A stretch of DNA of 38,659 nt from Candidatus Dormiibacterota bacterium. GTDB taxonomy: Bacteria; Chloroflexota; Dormibacteria; Dormibacterales; Dormibacteraceae. A model generated the notes under the pieces. The model had not been told where the DNA came from and ran no database searches. It saw only the letters and a list, made by a program, of their open reading frames with translations. Positions 16,894 to 26,000 of the stretch are shown here, in pieces. A program made the position numbers and the translations under genes. The stretch covers positions 143-38,801 of the forward strand of contig PNAG01000025.1 in NCBI GenBank assembly GCA_003169845.1, in the 5' to 3' direction. The number at the start of each line of letters is the position of its first letter. Position 1 is the first letter of the stretch.

Positions 16894-17445
16894 GTGGACC
16901 ACACTGAGCTAGGACGCGCCGGAGAGCTCGCGCTCGACCTGTACGCGATGGTCTCGTCGGACGGCGAGCTGCAGCTCTTCGCGCCGGTCGCGGATGACGA
17001 CCACGTCGATGCCACAGCGGGCCGGCGGGGCGGCATGCCGGCGATCGCCATCCAGGTCAAGACCGTACGAGAGGTCGACCGCGGCGGGTTGGTCGAAGCC
17101 AAGGCCGACTACCCGGCCGGGCGGATCCGCGAATACCCCGGATCTCTCTATGCGGTGCTTTTGCTGCCGTTGGTCACCATCGAATCCGCCTGGCTCATTC
17201 CGAGCCCTGATTTCAATCGCATCGCGTACCGGGTTGCGCTCGGAAATAGAGTCCAACTCGAATTCCGAGGCGATCCATCGCGCGAAGATCGCTATTCGAC
17301 CTTTCGCGTGCCGCCGCTGGAGATTGGCCCGCGGCTGCTGGCGGTGATCGACTCGCTCGCGGAGCACATCCCGCAGCACGTGATCCGCGGAGCCGAGGGT
17401 TTGATCCTGGGCAGGCGACGAAACCCTCAGGTTGAGGCGCCATAA
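16894..17445 (+). CDS. Putative PD-(D/E)XK-fold nuclease-like protein, Fic operon partner
   Basis: A 183-aa protein starting at GTG 16894, three bases after the fic stop. The N-terminal third has the layout of restriction-endonuclease-like DUF4365/Mrr-type domains: Glu11 (GRAGELALDLY), an acidic strand (VADDDHVDATAG, Asp39), and a QVK motif (AIAIQVKT, Gln54-Lys56). No nuclease activity is proven by this, because related domains can be inactive. The C-terminal half (SAWLIPSPDFNRIAYR, PRLLAVIDSLAEHIP) resembles the tail of such proteins. The tight coupling to Fic suggests a two-component conflict or toxin-like module. Confidence 0.55.
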   Translation: MDHTELGRAGELALDLYAMVSSDGELQLFAPVADDDHVDATAGRRGGMPAIAIQVKTVREVDRGGLVEAKADYPAGRIREYPGSLYAVLLLPLVTIESAWLIPSPDFNRIAYRVALGNRVQLEFRGDPSREDRYSTFRVPPLEIGPRLLAVIDSLAEHIPQHVIRGAEGLILGRRRNPQVEAP

Positions 17446-17481
17446 CGCGGCGATGCCGGTAACCGTTTGTGACTTCGAGAC

Positions 17482-18078
17482 ATGCGGTTCTTAGTCGCTG
17501 TTCTCGCCGCCGCCATGCTTATCGCTCCCGGTCAACAAGCCGGGCCGCGGATGGCCTCCGGTCCCAGTGGAGGGTGGAGCGACGCCGGCAACCTGAGCAC
17601 CGAGCGCGGCGGTGGAATCATCGGGGTCTTGTTGGGGAGTGGGCGCGTGCTGGTGACCGGGATCTCCGGTGACGTTTACTCCGGCCTGGGCAACGTCGAC
17701 CTCTATGACCCCAGGGCCGGCTGGTCACTTGGTCCGAAACTGCAGGGTGACCCGACGGGAGCGGCCGCGGCACCGCTTCCCGGTGGCGGTGCGTTGCTCG
17801 CCGGAGGGGTGCCGTCTTTTGGCGGCACCGACGGCCCAGGACCGGGTCCTGTCGCGACCGCGATGGTTTATAACCCGTCCGCCGGCGCATGGAACAAGGT
17901 GCCCGACATGAGCGTCGCTCGCACCCGGAGTGATTCCCTTGGGGACCGATGCCAACTCCCGCGCCTGGCGGCCCCGGGCTCAAATCCCGGCCCCCGACCA
18001 AATTTCGAATTCAACGTGCTGCTTGTACACGGTATTGATCTGATAGCGCAGTTGTCATCCGTAATAGTCGTGTCGTAG
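17482..18078 (+). pseudogene. Truncated secreted Kelch-repeat protein
   Basis: The N-terminus is a signal peptide (MRFLVAVLAAAMLIAPG) followed by Kelch-type blades: WSDAGNLSTERGGG, GRVLVTGISG, NVDLYDPRAGWS, GGALLAGG, then AMVYNPSAGAWNKVPDMSVARTR. Kelch proteins need four to seven blades, but here only about two are present. After about 17935 the blade pattern stops and the frame runs through a tRNA 3'-end-like segment (17960-18002) into unrelated sequence. The gene looks cut at its 3' side by an insertion or rearrangement at the left edge of the mobile region. Confidence 0.7.
17960..18002 (+). other. tRNA 3'-end-like remnant (T-arm plus CCA)
   Basis: CCGGG-CTCAAAT-CCCGG (17977-17993) is a perfect T-stem and 7-nt T-loop, followed by CCCCCGACCA, a good acceptor 3' strand with CCA. 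The acceptor is one base short, and no matching 5' half lies upstream. This is not the tRNA-Ile sequence. It sits exactly where the Kelch gene breaks, which fits a decayed attachment-site scar of another element. Confidence 0.45.
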
Positions 18079-18100
18079 TTTTCGTGCGCACCGAAGGCCC

Positions 18101-18106
18101 TAAAGT
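18101..18106 (+). promoter_or_regulatory. -10 box of the 49-aa gene
   Basis: TAAAGT lies 6 nt before the ATG at 18113, matching the leaderless spacing seen at several other genes here. Confidence 0.35.
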
Positions 18107-18112
18107 GCAGTC

Positions 18113-18262
18113 ATGAAACCGGATCTGGCCGGCCCCGCTAAGAAGAGAAGTCTTTGGTGGCCATTAAACCTGCGGTGGGTCCAGATCGTGATTATCGCCG
18201 CCATCTCCCTCTACATCGTCAATTTCATCCTGGCGATCCTCTTCCCGGGAACGCAGGTTTGA
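18113..18262 (+). CDS. Very small single-helix membrane protein (49 aa)
   Basis: A short open frame reading MKPDLAGPAKKRSLWWPLNL, then a 25-residue hydrophobic helix (VQIVIIAAISLYIVNFILAI) and a short tail LFPGTQV. A positively charged N-terminus before one helix predicts N-in topology. The compact, protein-like sequence and the -10 box 6 nt upstream support it as a real gene. It lies between the Kelch remnant and the leftmost att-like site. Confidence 0.55.
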   Translation: MKPDLAGPAKKRSLWWPLNLRWVQIVIIAAISLYIVNFILAILFPGTQV

Positions 18263-18318
18263 GACTCCCTCGGCTCTTAGCGCAGTGCAGCGCGAAAACG
18301 ACATCCACGCGATGTTGT

Positions 18319-18367
18319 GGCTTGACTGAATTCAGAATCGTGGTGGGCCGTACCTACCGTAACGCGA
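18319..18367. repeat. Decayed tRNA-Ile att copy (leftmost)
   Basis: TGGTGGGCCG at 18341-18350 matches the first ten bases of the tRNA-Ile 3'-end core, and the 22 bases before it match the 3' flank of the intact tRNA (38041-38062) at 17 of 22 positions. The middle of the core is missing; TACCTACCG then follows, resembling the core's later TACCTCCGCG. It may mark the left end of element A. The surrounding gap (18263-18558) shows no gene. Confidence 0.55.
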
Positions 18368-18558
18368 ACCAACCGACCGTACTGGGCGCGCGGATTTGGA
18401 TTTAGCGCAGTCGCCTGGACCGTCGTCCCACACGTGCTAGGTTATCGCGGCCCGCGTTTGCATCCGAGCGCTGCGCAAAGTGGTTTGACCGTAGGCCGCC
18501 GACCATCTGAGACCACGGCACCGTAGTTGGCGCGCAATAGGCATTCTGCGAGCGCAAA

Positions 18559-19827
18559 ATGCTGGCCATGAGAATCGGCAAATCGCGTCTGACGTGGCCA
18601 CAGGAAGGCCTCGCGACCGTTCTCATGGCCGGCTTATTGGGAGCCTTACTTGGCGCTTGCACTCAAGTCCGCACAAGCGGCCCATCTCAAGACACCCTCC
18701 TTGGCGCTCCACTTAGCGAGTGCGCGGCTTCGTCCCTCGTGGTCACGGGCTTGACGGGCGAGCGGCTGCATCCTCAGTTGCTTCCGCCGGGGTTCTTCTT
18801 AGAGCAGGGCAGTGAAACCGAACTGGGACAGGGCTGGCTGACCTACATCACGGCTGGATCTGGCGACAGCCCATGGCTCGAGATGGGGAAGTACAACACC
18901 ACGCTGCCCCCCGCCGACCTTCTTGGGGAGGAACAAAAGCAGAGCGTGACAATCCAGGGTCGTCCGGGAGTGTCGGCGATTGCCCCATTTGGCGAGACCG
19001 TCAATGTCGCCTGGGAGGAATCCGCAGGAATCGTGGTGTTCGTAACCGGACACAAGCTGGCGCTGGCTGATGTCGTTGCGATAGCGCAAAGCGTCGAATA
19101 CATGCCTGGATCGACCTTTACATACCCGATCCGACCTACTGTGACTTTGTCTCGCGAGCGCGCCCTGGCGAGATTTCCTGGCGGTGGCTCGGCATCGAAG
19201 GCCATTCTCACTTCGTTCGGCGAGGTCGATACAGTGCTCTTGGGCCTGTCGCTACCACTGAATCACGTCCCGGTCCTGAATCCGACCATCGAGGTCGGGC
19301 GGCCCGTATGGGTGGTTTGGAGTAGCGCCGGGAAGGGCGTAGTAGTCGACGCAGTCTCCGGGGACATTGTGGCAAGCCTCGCCAGCATCAATGGCGCTGC
19401 TCTAGCGAGTCTGAGTGACCGCAGCAGGCCTGGGTGCTTGCCGCCGTTCGGCGTCCTGACGAGAAGCGAGATCGATTTCGTGACCCGCCCGCTCGACCGC
19501 GCGACCACGACCATGAAGCTGGTCACGCTGCAGACACTCACAAGCATTGCTGAGACCAACGAGCTGGGGAACTGCCTCACGCTCCACGCTTGTGATCCAA
19601 ATGTGCCGGTATGGGTGATGATCCGTGACGCGCCCGACTGCAGTCTGCTGTTAAGGTGCACGGCCCTTCCAGGCCAGCGTCCTTTGCCAACGGCACCACC
19701 CGGGAGCTGGTCAGTGACGCCCTTCGACGCACGAACCGGCCCTCAGACCGGCTTCTCCACAGCGGCCGGTGGCCGTGGTCCGCTTCCCTTGGACCTTACC
19801 GACCTTCCCGACCTGGAGCCTGAGTAA
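18559..19827 (+). CDS. Large lipoprotein, unknown function
   Basis: A 422-aa protein with an N-terminal hydrophobic segment and lipobox (TVLMAGLLGALLGAC, Cys about 34), so it is lipidated and exported. The mature chain has no recognised domain; segments such as WVVWSSAGKGVVVDAVSGDIVASL suggest a PepSY-like or beta-rich fold, only weakly. It has scattered Cys residues in the last third (GNCLTLHACDPN, DAPDCSLLLRC). The start is ATG 18559; a second ATG at 18571 would also keep the signal. It is the first gene of element A, possibly cargo. Confidence 0.7.
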   Translation: MLAMRIGKSRLTWPQEGLATVLMAGLLGALLGACTQVRTSGPSQDTLLGAPLSECAASSLVVTGLTGERLHPQLLPPGFFLEQGSETELGQGWLTYITAGSGDSPWLEMGKYNTTLPPADLLGEEQKQSVTIQGRPGVSAIAPFGETVNVAWEESAGIVVFVTGHKLALADVVAIAQSVEYMPGSTFTYPIRPTVTLSRERALARFPGGGSASKAILTSFGEVDTVLLGLSLPLNHVPVLNPTIEVGRPVWVVWSSAGKGVVVDAVSGDIVASLASINGAALASLSDRSRPGCLPPFGVLTRSEIDFVTRPLDRATTTMKLVTLQTLTSIAETNELGNCLTLHACDPNVPVWVMIRDAPDCSLLLRCTALPGQRPLPTAPPGSWSVTPFDARTGPQTGFSTAAGGRGPLPLDLTDLPDLEPE

Positions 19828-19906
19828 CTGCACTGCGCCGGCGATTTGTTCGGTAGTGGGGCGACCATCATCGGCCCAGTAATCTCACTTCGATGGCGGG
19901 CGCGCG

Positions 19907-19976
19907 TGGGTTCGCAATGGGGTTCGCAATAGGGTGCGGGGTGGGGGTCGCTCGGGGGGTCGCTCAAGGGGTCGCT
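19907..19976. repeat. Short tandem repeats in a gene-free stretch
   Basis: GGTTCGCAAT occurs twice in succession (19907-19933) and GGGGTCGCT occurs three times (19944-19976). The surrounding 19828-20267 interval has no convincing gene; the open frames crossing it follow the repeats. Confidence 0.5.
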
Positions 19977-20267
19977 GCCAAGTTCAATAAAACGTCGATT
20001 TGGAGTTCAGACAAGGCCTGTCAATCGCGGACTGTCTCCGTGAACAGACATGTCAACTACCCCGACTAGTCGAGCCGCGCGGAGCCCCTAACGTCGACGT
20101 CAGATCAAGGGAAGAACTGTTCGATAGGTCGTAGTCGTTTAGTCGGCAGTCGTGTTTCGGGCAGAGCGTTTCGACATCGACCGATACGCTGATCGGAGTC
20201 AGGGTGAAGCAATGCCAATCGATTCGGTTCAAGCACTGCATCTTCCGCGACTGCTCGCCGTCCGAAA

Positions 20268-20936
20268 TCAGGCGCGCGGGCGTGTGGCCCAGGCACGTCG
20301 GCGACGACGTGATCGCGCACCCTCTCCCATCGAGCTTAGCTGCGCGAGACGGGCAGCCAGCGCCTCCGCTCGTGCCTCTCCTTTATCTCTGCGAACAAGC
20401 TCGCGCCGAAGAGCAAGGAACACGCTCGCTGCATTGAGGCGGCGGGCATGACGCGACGTGATGCCAACCTCCGCCGCGATCTGGCTGAACGTCAGCCCGA
20501 GTCGCCGAAGGCGATGGACCGACAGTAGTCGGAAGAGGCGAAGGTTTCGCTTTGGATGCGCACGAAGCTCATCGACGAGATCAAGCTCTCGATCGCGCCA
20601 AGCCATCGCCTTGGGCAGCGTTCCTTCGATCAGAGACCATGACTGGCCCAGCTGGCGATCCGAAAACTCTCTCGGCTTTGGCCAGCCCCGCTGCGGGCGG
20701 GGATATCTAGCGACGTTCCGAGCATCGAGGTAGTAAGCGCCATGAGGTCCACGAACAGCTATGAGGCGTCCGTCCCGGATGTGTACGCGGAGTGTCTCGA
20801 CATGGCAGCCGAGCCGCCGCGCGGCTTCATCCAACTTCAATAGACCGACTGCCTTCACTCCACCATTTTCCAGCTTCAAGGTAAGTGGGACAGTCCTGAA
20901 AGGGGATTTATTAGGTATGGAGAGATCCGTCGGCAT
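20268..20936 (-). CDS. Two-HTH DNA-binding protein (excisionase/MerR-like N-terminus)
   Basis: A 222-aa basic protein. Residues about 32-76 (LLKLDEAARRLGCHVETLRVHIRDGRLIAVRG, then YYLDARNVARY) are an excisionase-type helix-turn-helix of the HTH_17 kind. A second HTH lies at about 150-175 (LTFSQIAAEVGITSRHARRLNAAS). The C-terminus is Arg-rich. It is divergent from the recombinase unit in element A, the position expected for a recombination directionality factor or element regulator. That role is inferred from context. Confidence 0.7.
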   Translation of the reverse strand: MPTDLSIPNKSPFRTVPLTLKLENGGVKAVGLLKLDEAARRLGCHVETLRVHIRDGRLIAVRGPHGAYYLDARNVARYPRPQRGWPKPREFSDRQLGQSWSLIEGTLPKAMAWRDRELDLVDELRAHPKRNLRLFRLLSVHRLRRLGLTFSQIAAEVGITSRHARRLNAASVFLALRRELVRRDKGEARAEALAARLAQLSSMGEGARSRRRRRAWATRPRA

Positions 20937-21177
20937 CGGAGACGGGCGCGTGCCAAGGCATGCCGGCCGCTGGCGGGCGCCGAAGACGAACCGAACGCGG
21001 ACGGGGGCCAGAGTCCGACCCCTTCGAATAACCGATTCGTGCGAGCTGCAACTGGCGCATCCGAGGATCGTTCACATGTCCGAAGAGCAGTTCACCCGCG
21101 CACTCGGACTCCTCGCGGAGATGCTCGCGGATCGCGCCGAAAGCTGGAAGGGGATTCCCCTTCAACGAATGTCGTGA
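20917..21177 (+). CDS. Small protein preceding the serine recombinase
   Basis: The C-terminal 33 residues (MSEEQFTRALGLLAEMLADRAESW) form an amphipathic helix and look truly coding, as do the residues just before (CELQLAHPRIVHMSEEQF). Translation could begin at ATG 20917 (86 aa) or only at ATG 21076 (33 aa). It ends 12 nt before the recombinase start, so the two are probably co-transcribed. Small acidic-helix proteins often accompany large serine recombinases; function unknown. Confidence 0.45.
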   Translation: MERSVGIGDGRVPRHAGRWRAPKTNRTRTGARVRPLRITDSCELQLAHPRIVHMSEEQFTRALGLLAEMLADRAESWKGIPLQRMS

Positions 21178-21189
21178 TAAGACGTCTCC

Positions 21190-22761
21190 GTGAATAAGAA
21201 GCGTCAGTCGGTCGAGAGCGGCCCTATTCGCGTGGCGACCTACACGCGGATCTCGACTGACGAGGAGCACCAGCCGTTCTCGCTCGAAGCTCAGGCTGAA
21301 CGCCTTGGTTCGTACGTCCGGAGCCAAGACAGCTGGCAACTTACAAGTCGCTACACGGACCAGATGAGCGGCTCGACTCTGAAGCGGCCAGGCCTGCAGC
21401 AGGCTCTCGCCGATGGCCGCGCGAAGCGCTACGACATGCTCCTCGTCTATCGAGTCGACCGTCTGTGCCGGTCGGTCCGTGCACTGGCGCAGCTCCTCGA
21501 GGAGCTCGACCAGGCCGGCGTCAGTTTTCGCTCCGCGACAGAACCCTTCGACACTGGCACTGCGCCGGGCCGGATGATGGTCCAGATGCTCGGCGTTTTC
21601 GCCGAGTTCGAGCGCGCCACCTTGATCGACCGTGTGATCGCAGGCATGGAGCGCAAGGCGGCGCGCGGCGAGTGGCTTGGTGGACATGCGCCTTATGGCT
21701 ATCGCCTCAACCGCGACACGGCGCTACTCGAAACGGACGAAGCCGAGGCACCGGTCGCGCGCCTAATCTTCGATCTCTACGCCAGGAAGCACCTAGGAGC
21801 CCGCGGAGTGGCAACTTATCTGTCCCAACATGGGCACCGGTCGCGCCCCGGTCACCTGTGGAGCCACGTCGGCGTTCTCGGCGTCCTGCGCAACCCTGTG
21901 TACGTCGGCAAGATCGCCTTCCGGGACGTCGAGTACGAGGCCCCGAACGCTCCGCTGATTGAGCCCGAGGTGTTCGCCCAGGCTCAGCGCCTGCTCCGCA
22001 AGCGTGGCGACGATGCCTCGACGCGGCGGAGCAACACGACCGACTTCCTACTCAGCGGGCTCGTCGTCTGCGCAGCGTGCGGGCGACGTTACATCGGGAC
22101 GGCTGCACATGGACGAAATGCCCGCTATCGCTATTACACCTGCTTCTCACGCAATCGCCACGGCAGCCAAGGATGCCGCTCCGATGTCCTGAGGGCGGAC
22201 AAACTCGACGAGGCTGTCCTGGAGTCTCTGCTCGCCACCCTCGCCGATACGCGGCTAGTCAAGGCCGCCATCGACGCCTCGCGTCTAAAGGCGGCGCAGC
22301 GAGCGCCCAGCCAACGGTCAGAGCTCCGTCGAGTCGAAGCCGAGATCGCTCACGCTGAAGCTGCAGTTCAGCGCTACTACAGCGCCTTCGAGTCCGGCGG
22401 TCTACCCGAGACGCGGTTCCTAAGTCGAGTACAGGCGCTCGAGACCCGGCTTACCGACCTTCGCGCCCGACTGGAAGAGCTGAGGGAATCCGACACCACA
22501 GAAGTGCTCGTTGCGCCGACCGCCGAGGTCATGCGCAACGTGAAAGAAACTCTCCGTGACGCCATGCTCAACGGAACGCCCGGCCAGCGAAAAGCTCTGC
22601 TCAAGGAGCTGGTGGTCGAGGTGAGGGTTGAGAGCCGGGACAGCATCATCCCAACCTTCCGGCTTCCCACTGCGCCGGTTCGCGTTACGGAAGCAATGGT
22701 GGGCCGCGGTGGACTCGAACCACCTACCTCCGCGGTAGGCAGGGCTGAGCGCTGCGCCTGA
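21190..22761 (+). CDS. Large serine recombinase (element A integrase)
   Basis: A 523-aa site-specific recombinase starting at GTG 21190. The resolvase catalytic domain has the nucleophile in YTRIST (Ser22), RVDRLCRSVRAL and FAEFERATLIDRV. The recombinase domain follows (GGHAPYGYRLN, ARGVATYLSQHGHRS, VLRNPVYVGKI). A zinc ribbon comes next (CAACGRRYIG, then CFSRNRHGSQGC), and then a coiled coil (VEAEIAHAEAAVQRYYSAF...). The last residues, from Met503 on (MVGRGGLEPPTSAV), are encoded by the tRNA-Ile att core at 22697-22734, so the gene terminates inside the attachment site. Confidence 0.93.
   Translation: MNKKRQSVESGPIRVATYTRISTDEEHQPFSLEAQAERLGSYVRSQDSWQLTSRYTDQMSGSTLKRPGLQQALADGRAKRYDMLLVYRVDRLCRSVRALAQLLEELDQAGVSFRSATEPFDTGTAPGRMMVQMLGVFAEFERATLIDRVIAGMERKAARGEWLGGHAPYGYRLNRDTALLETDEAEAPVARLIFDLYARKHLGARGVATYLSQHGHRSRPGHLWSHVGVLGVLRNPVYVGKIAFRDVEYEAPNAPLIEPEVFAQAQRLLRKRGDDASTRRSNTTDFLLSGLVVCAACGRRYIGTAAHGRNARYRYYTCFSRNRHGSQGCRSDVLRADKLDEAVLESLLATLADTRLVKAAIDASRLKAAQRAPSQRSELRRVEAEIAHAEAAVQRYYSAFESGGLPETRFLSRVQALETRLTDLRARLEELRESDTTEVLVAPTAEVMRNVKETLRDAMLNGTPGQRKALLKELVVEVRVESRDSIIPTFRLPTAPVRVTEAMVGRGGLEPPTSAVGRAERCA
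22697..22734. repeat. tRNA-Ile att core copy (junction of elements A and B)
   Basis: These 38 bases are identical to 38063-38100, the 3' end of the intact tRNA-Ile gene including CCA, acceptor 3' strand, T-arm and variable region. The following bases diverge. Upstream it fuses to the end of the serine recombinase gene rather than to the tRNA flank seen at the other copies. Confidence 0.9.
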
Positions 22762-22843
22762 CCCTCGCCTGATCTCGGGAACACGGAGCGCTGCAGCCGG
22801 TGTTATGTGGTAGCCGGGGGGCGGTCGTGAGGAATGGTTCACC

Positions 22844-22984
22844 ATGTCCGGCTCCGAGACGACGATCAACGCAACCGCAACCGGTGGAATCTCCGGGATT
22901 GCCGACCCATTCACCACCACTCAAGCGTCGATCGGAACGGGCGACAGCACGTTTCACGTGACGGGACAGCAGACCTGCTTCTAA
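22844..22984 (+). pseudogene. Possible remnant of a secreted-protein gene
   Basis: A 46-residue frame (MSGSETTINATATGGISGIA, then GDSTFHVTGQQTCF) resembles the C-terminal part of an exported Thr/Gly-rich protein and lacks a signal peptide. It lies just inside element B next to the att core. No other gene is visible in 22762-23056. Confidence 0.3.
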
Positions 22985-23056
22985 CGGGGAAGCCGGGGTG
23001 ACATCACGCCTGCTCTTCACATTTCGGATCGCTTGACCTAGTCGAGGCAGGATCGG

Positions 23057-26000
23057 TTACTGGCCGTCGTAGCTCATGAAGGTGGTGGAGCTGCTCTCGT
23101 TGCAGATCACCGCCACCTGGCCCCCGGATGAGGTGGTTATCACTGCCGTCGCTCGTGTCCCGCTGGGCAGCCCTCCGGCCGGCTGATACAGGCCCCAGAA
23201 CGCGTTCGGCTGCAACAGCAGGCTGTCCGGCGTCCCCACCTGCAGCCCGCTCGCCGCCTCGTAATAGGTCACCGTCACCGTGGTCGCCGCCGTGCCCGTG
23301 TTCATGATCCCCTCGCCCGTGCTCCAGCCGTCCGAGCCCCCGCTCTCCACCAGCGGCAGGTGCAGGCTCGAGCTCCCCGCCGCGAACATGTCGTAGGCGG
23401 TCGACTGCTGAACCAGCGGGTTGGTCACCGCCGCCACCTCGTTGACGATGCCCGCGATCGCCACCGTGCTCGTGATCTTGGCCGTGTAGGCGCCGGCGAA
23501 GGTGATGTCAGTCCCCTGATAGATGCCCAGGTAGCCGTTGGCCACGATGGGGAAGCTTTTGGTCGTCGCCACGCCGTTGGCGTCGTAGTAGTTGATCGTT
23601 ACGGTGCCCGCGCTGCCCGTCGTGTTCTGGATTCCCATCCCGGTGTTGTAGCCGCCGTAGGCGTTGCTCAGGGCGGCCGGGGCGAAGAGCGTGGTACTGC
23701 CCGCCGGCACCGCGTCGTAGGAGCTGAACTGGCCGCCGGGGCCGGTCTCGTTGACGACCGCGGCGAGGTTGCCGGCTGAGCTGGTGATGGTGGCCGTACC
23801 GGCAAAGCCGTTAGGCAGGTTGAGTATCGCGTCACCGCTGTAGAGACCCTGATACGCGCCGGCGGCGACATCGGGGACGGTCTGGGCCTTGATCTGCGCT
23901 CCCGTGCCGTCGCGGTAAGTGATGGTGATGTTGGCCGAGGTCGTGGCCAGGTTGACCAGGCCGATGCCCGTCGTGTACCCGCCGTATGCGTTGTTGGCGA
24001 TCGCTGGCGCGTACAGCGTGCCGCCCGTGCCGGAAGGTGCGCTGATGGAGGAATAGCTGGTGGCGTCCGAGGTGTTGCCGGGCGCGAACTCGTTGACGAA
24101 GACCGCCAGCGGCTGGTCGGAGTAGACCACCGCCGACCCCGCCTGGGTGGCGGCAAGCGAGTGCCCGTTGTCGGTCCGCAAGGTCCAGGTCGCCCCCTGA
24201 GGCAGACCTGCAGCCGAGTTGCCGAACCCGACGCTGTGCCCTGTGGTGTCGAAATACTGGACCCGGACGTGCGCTGCGCCGGCCCCCACGTTCTCCAGGT
24301 AGGCGGTGGTCAAATACCCGCCGTAGGCGAGGTTGCTCATCGCCGGCAGCATCGCGACCGAAGGTCCTTGGCTCACCGCGGCTGGCGTGACGACAGAGGA
24401 TGCCGCCGAGGCCGGACCTGTACCTATGGCGTTGGTCGCCGCCACGGTGAACGTATAGGCAGTCCCGTTCGTCAGGCCGGTGATGGTCGCCGCTGGCACC
24501 ACGGCGGTCACCGTGGTGGTGGCACCACCAGGTGAGGCGACGACCGTGTACCCGGTCATCGGCGCACCCACCGTCGGCGGGATCCACGTCACGGTCGCCT
24601 CGGTGTCGCCGGCCACAGCCTTGACGCTGGTCGGCGGGATGGGCGGGCCCACTGGCGTGACCGCACCGGACGGGCTTGATGCCGGACCTGTGCCTGCGAG
24701 ATTTGATGCAGACACGGTGAATGTATAGGCAGTGCCATTCATCAGCCCAGCAACTGTGGCCGATATGACATTCCCGCCGACTGTGGTTGGCGATTGGGCA
24801 GTGGTTCCGATGTATGGCGTGATCGTGTAGCTGGTAATCGCCAAGCCGTTGGACGCCGGCGCTGACCATGAGATCTGAGCCGAAGAATTGCCCGCCACCG
24901 CCGTGACTTGCTCGGGCGGATCAGGGACGGTGCTGGACGCCAGGATGGCGCCACTTTCGCCGACGACGTAGCAAACATTGCTTGACGTGCAGCTGGCGGC
25001 TACCAGGCGATCACTGGTCCCCGCCTCCTCCCAGGTCCATGTCCCCCATGAGTCAGTCGTGCTTGCGATCCAGCTGGATCCCCCACCGTTGTTGGTCCAA
25101 ACCGTTGCAGAGCACGTAGTGGTGCTGCTGCAGCTTATGGCGGTGGCAATTGGAGTGACTGGCGTAGTACCGCCTGCGCTAAGGGTCTGGACATTCCACG
25201 TCGCTCCAGAGTCGGTCGTGGCAAGCAGGAGTCCTTGCACGGCCGAGCACGCGGCGCAGAGGGTCTCGTATCCCACCACGTAGCAGGTGGAAATGGCCGG
25301 GCAGCTCAAGCCCGTAAAGCAGGGATCGGTGACGTCTCCAGAGTAGTTGCAGTTGTTGATTGCCGGCGTTGTCAGGACTGTCCACGTCGTGCCTGAGTCT
25401 GCGGTCGATATGATGCTGCCGTAGTTTCCGTACCCGGACCCGCCGTTGAACACTGCGCCGACGGCATAACAGTGCGCGACGTCGGGGCAAACGATTCTCC
25501 TGAATTGATGGGTTCCAAAGAAGCCTGGATACTTGGTTACCCACGTCGCACCACCGTCCGTTGTGGCGAGGATGTAGCTACCCGAGTAGATTGCAGCAAC
25601 GAGGTAACAGGTGCTGACGCTCGGACAACTGATCCCGTCGTAATAGTCTCCGTAATTGGCGCATTGACTCTTGACGAGAGAAACCCAGTGCGCGCCCGAG
25701 TCGGTGGTTTTGACAACCACATTCGCGGCCTCAGGGCACAGCGGATCGTTGAGTTGATATCCGACGGCATAGCAAGTATTGGCGGTGGGGCAGCTAACAT
25801 CATTCAGGCTGTAATCGGTGAATGGCGCGGCCTGTCGACTCCAGCTCGTACCGAAGTCGTAAGTGGCCAGTATCGCCTGACCTGAGCCGAATCCGTAGCA
25901 ATACCTGAGTTGACAGTCGGGACCGACCGCGTAGCAGATAGCAGTGGTTGGGCAGCTGATGCCCGTTAGCGCGTCATAGGTGGGTGCGGAGCTCCCCACG

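Noticed and set aside
19743..19967. A minus-strand 74-residue frame rich in Pro, Ser and Arg
   Set aside because: It is created by the short tandem repeats and overlaps the end of the lipoprotein gene.
20053..20241. A 62-residue minus-strand frame after the two-HTH gene
   Set aside because: Composition is not protein-like, no start signals were found and it overlaps no recognisable domain.
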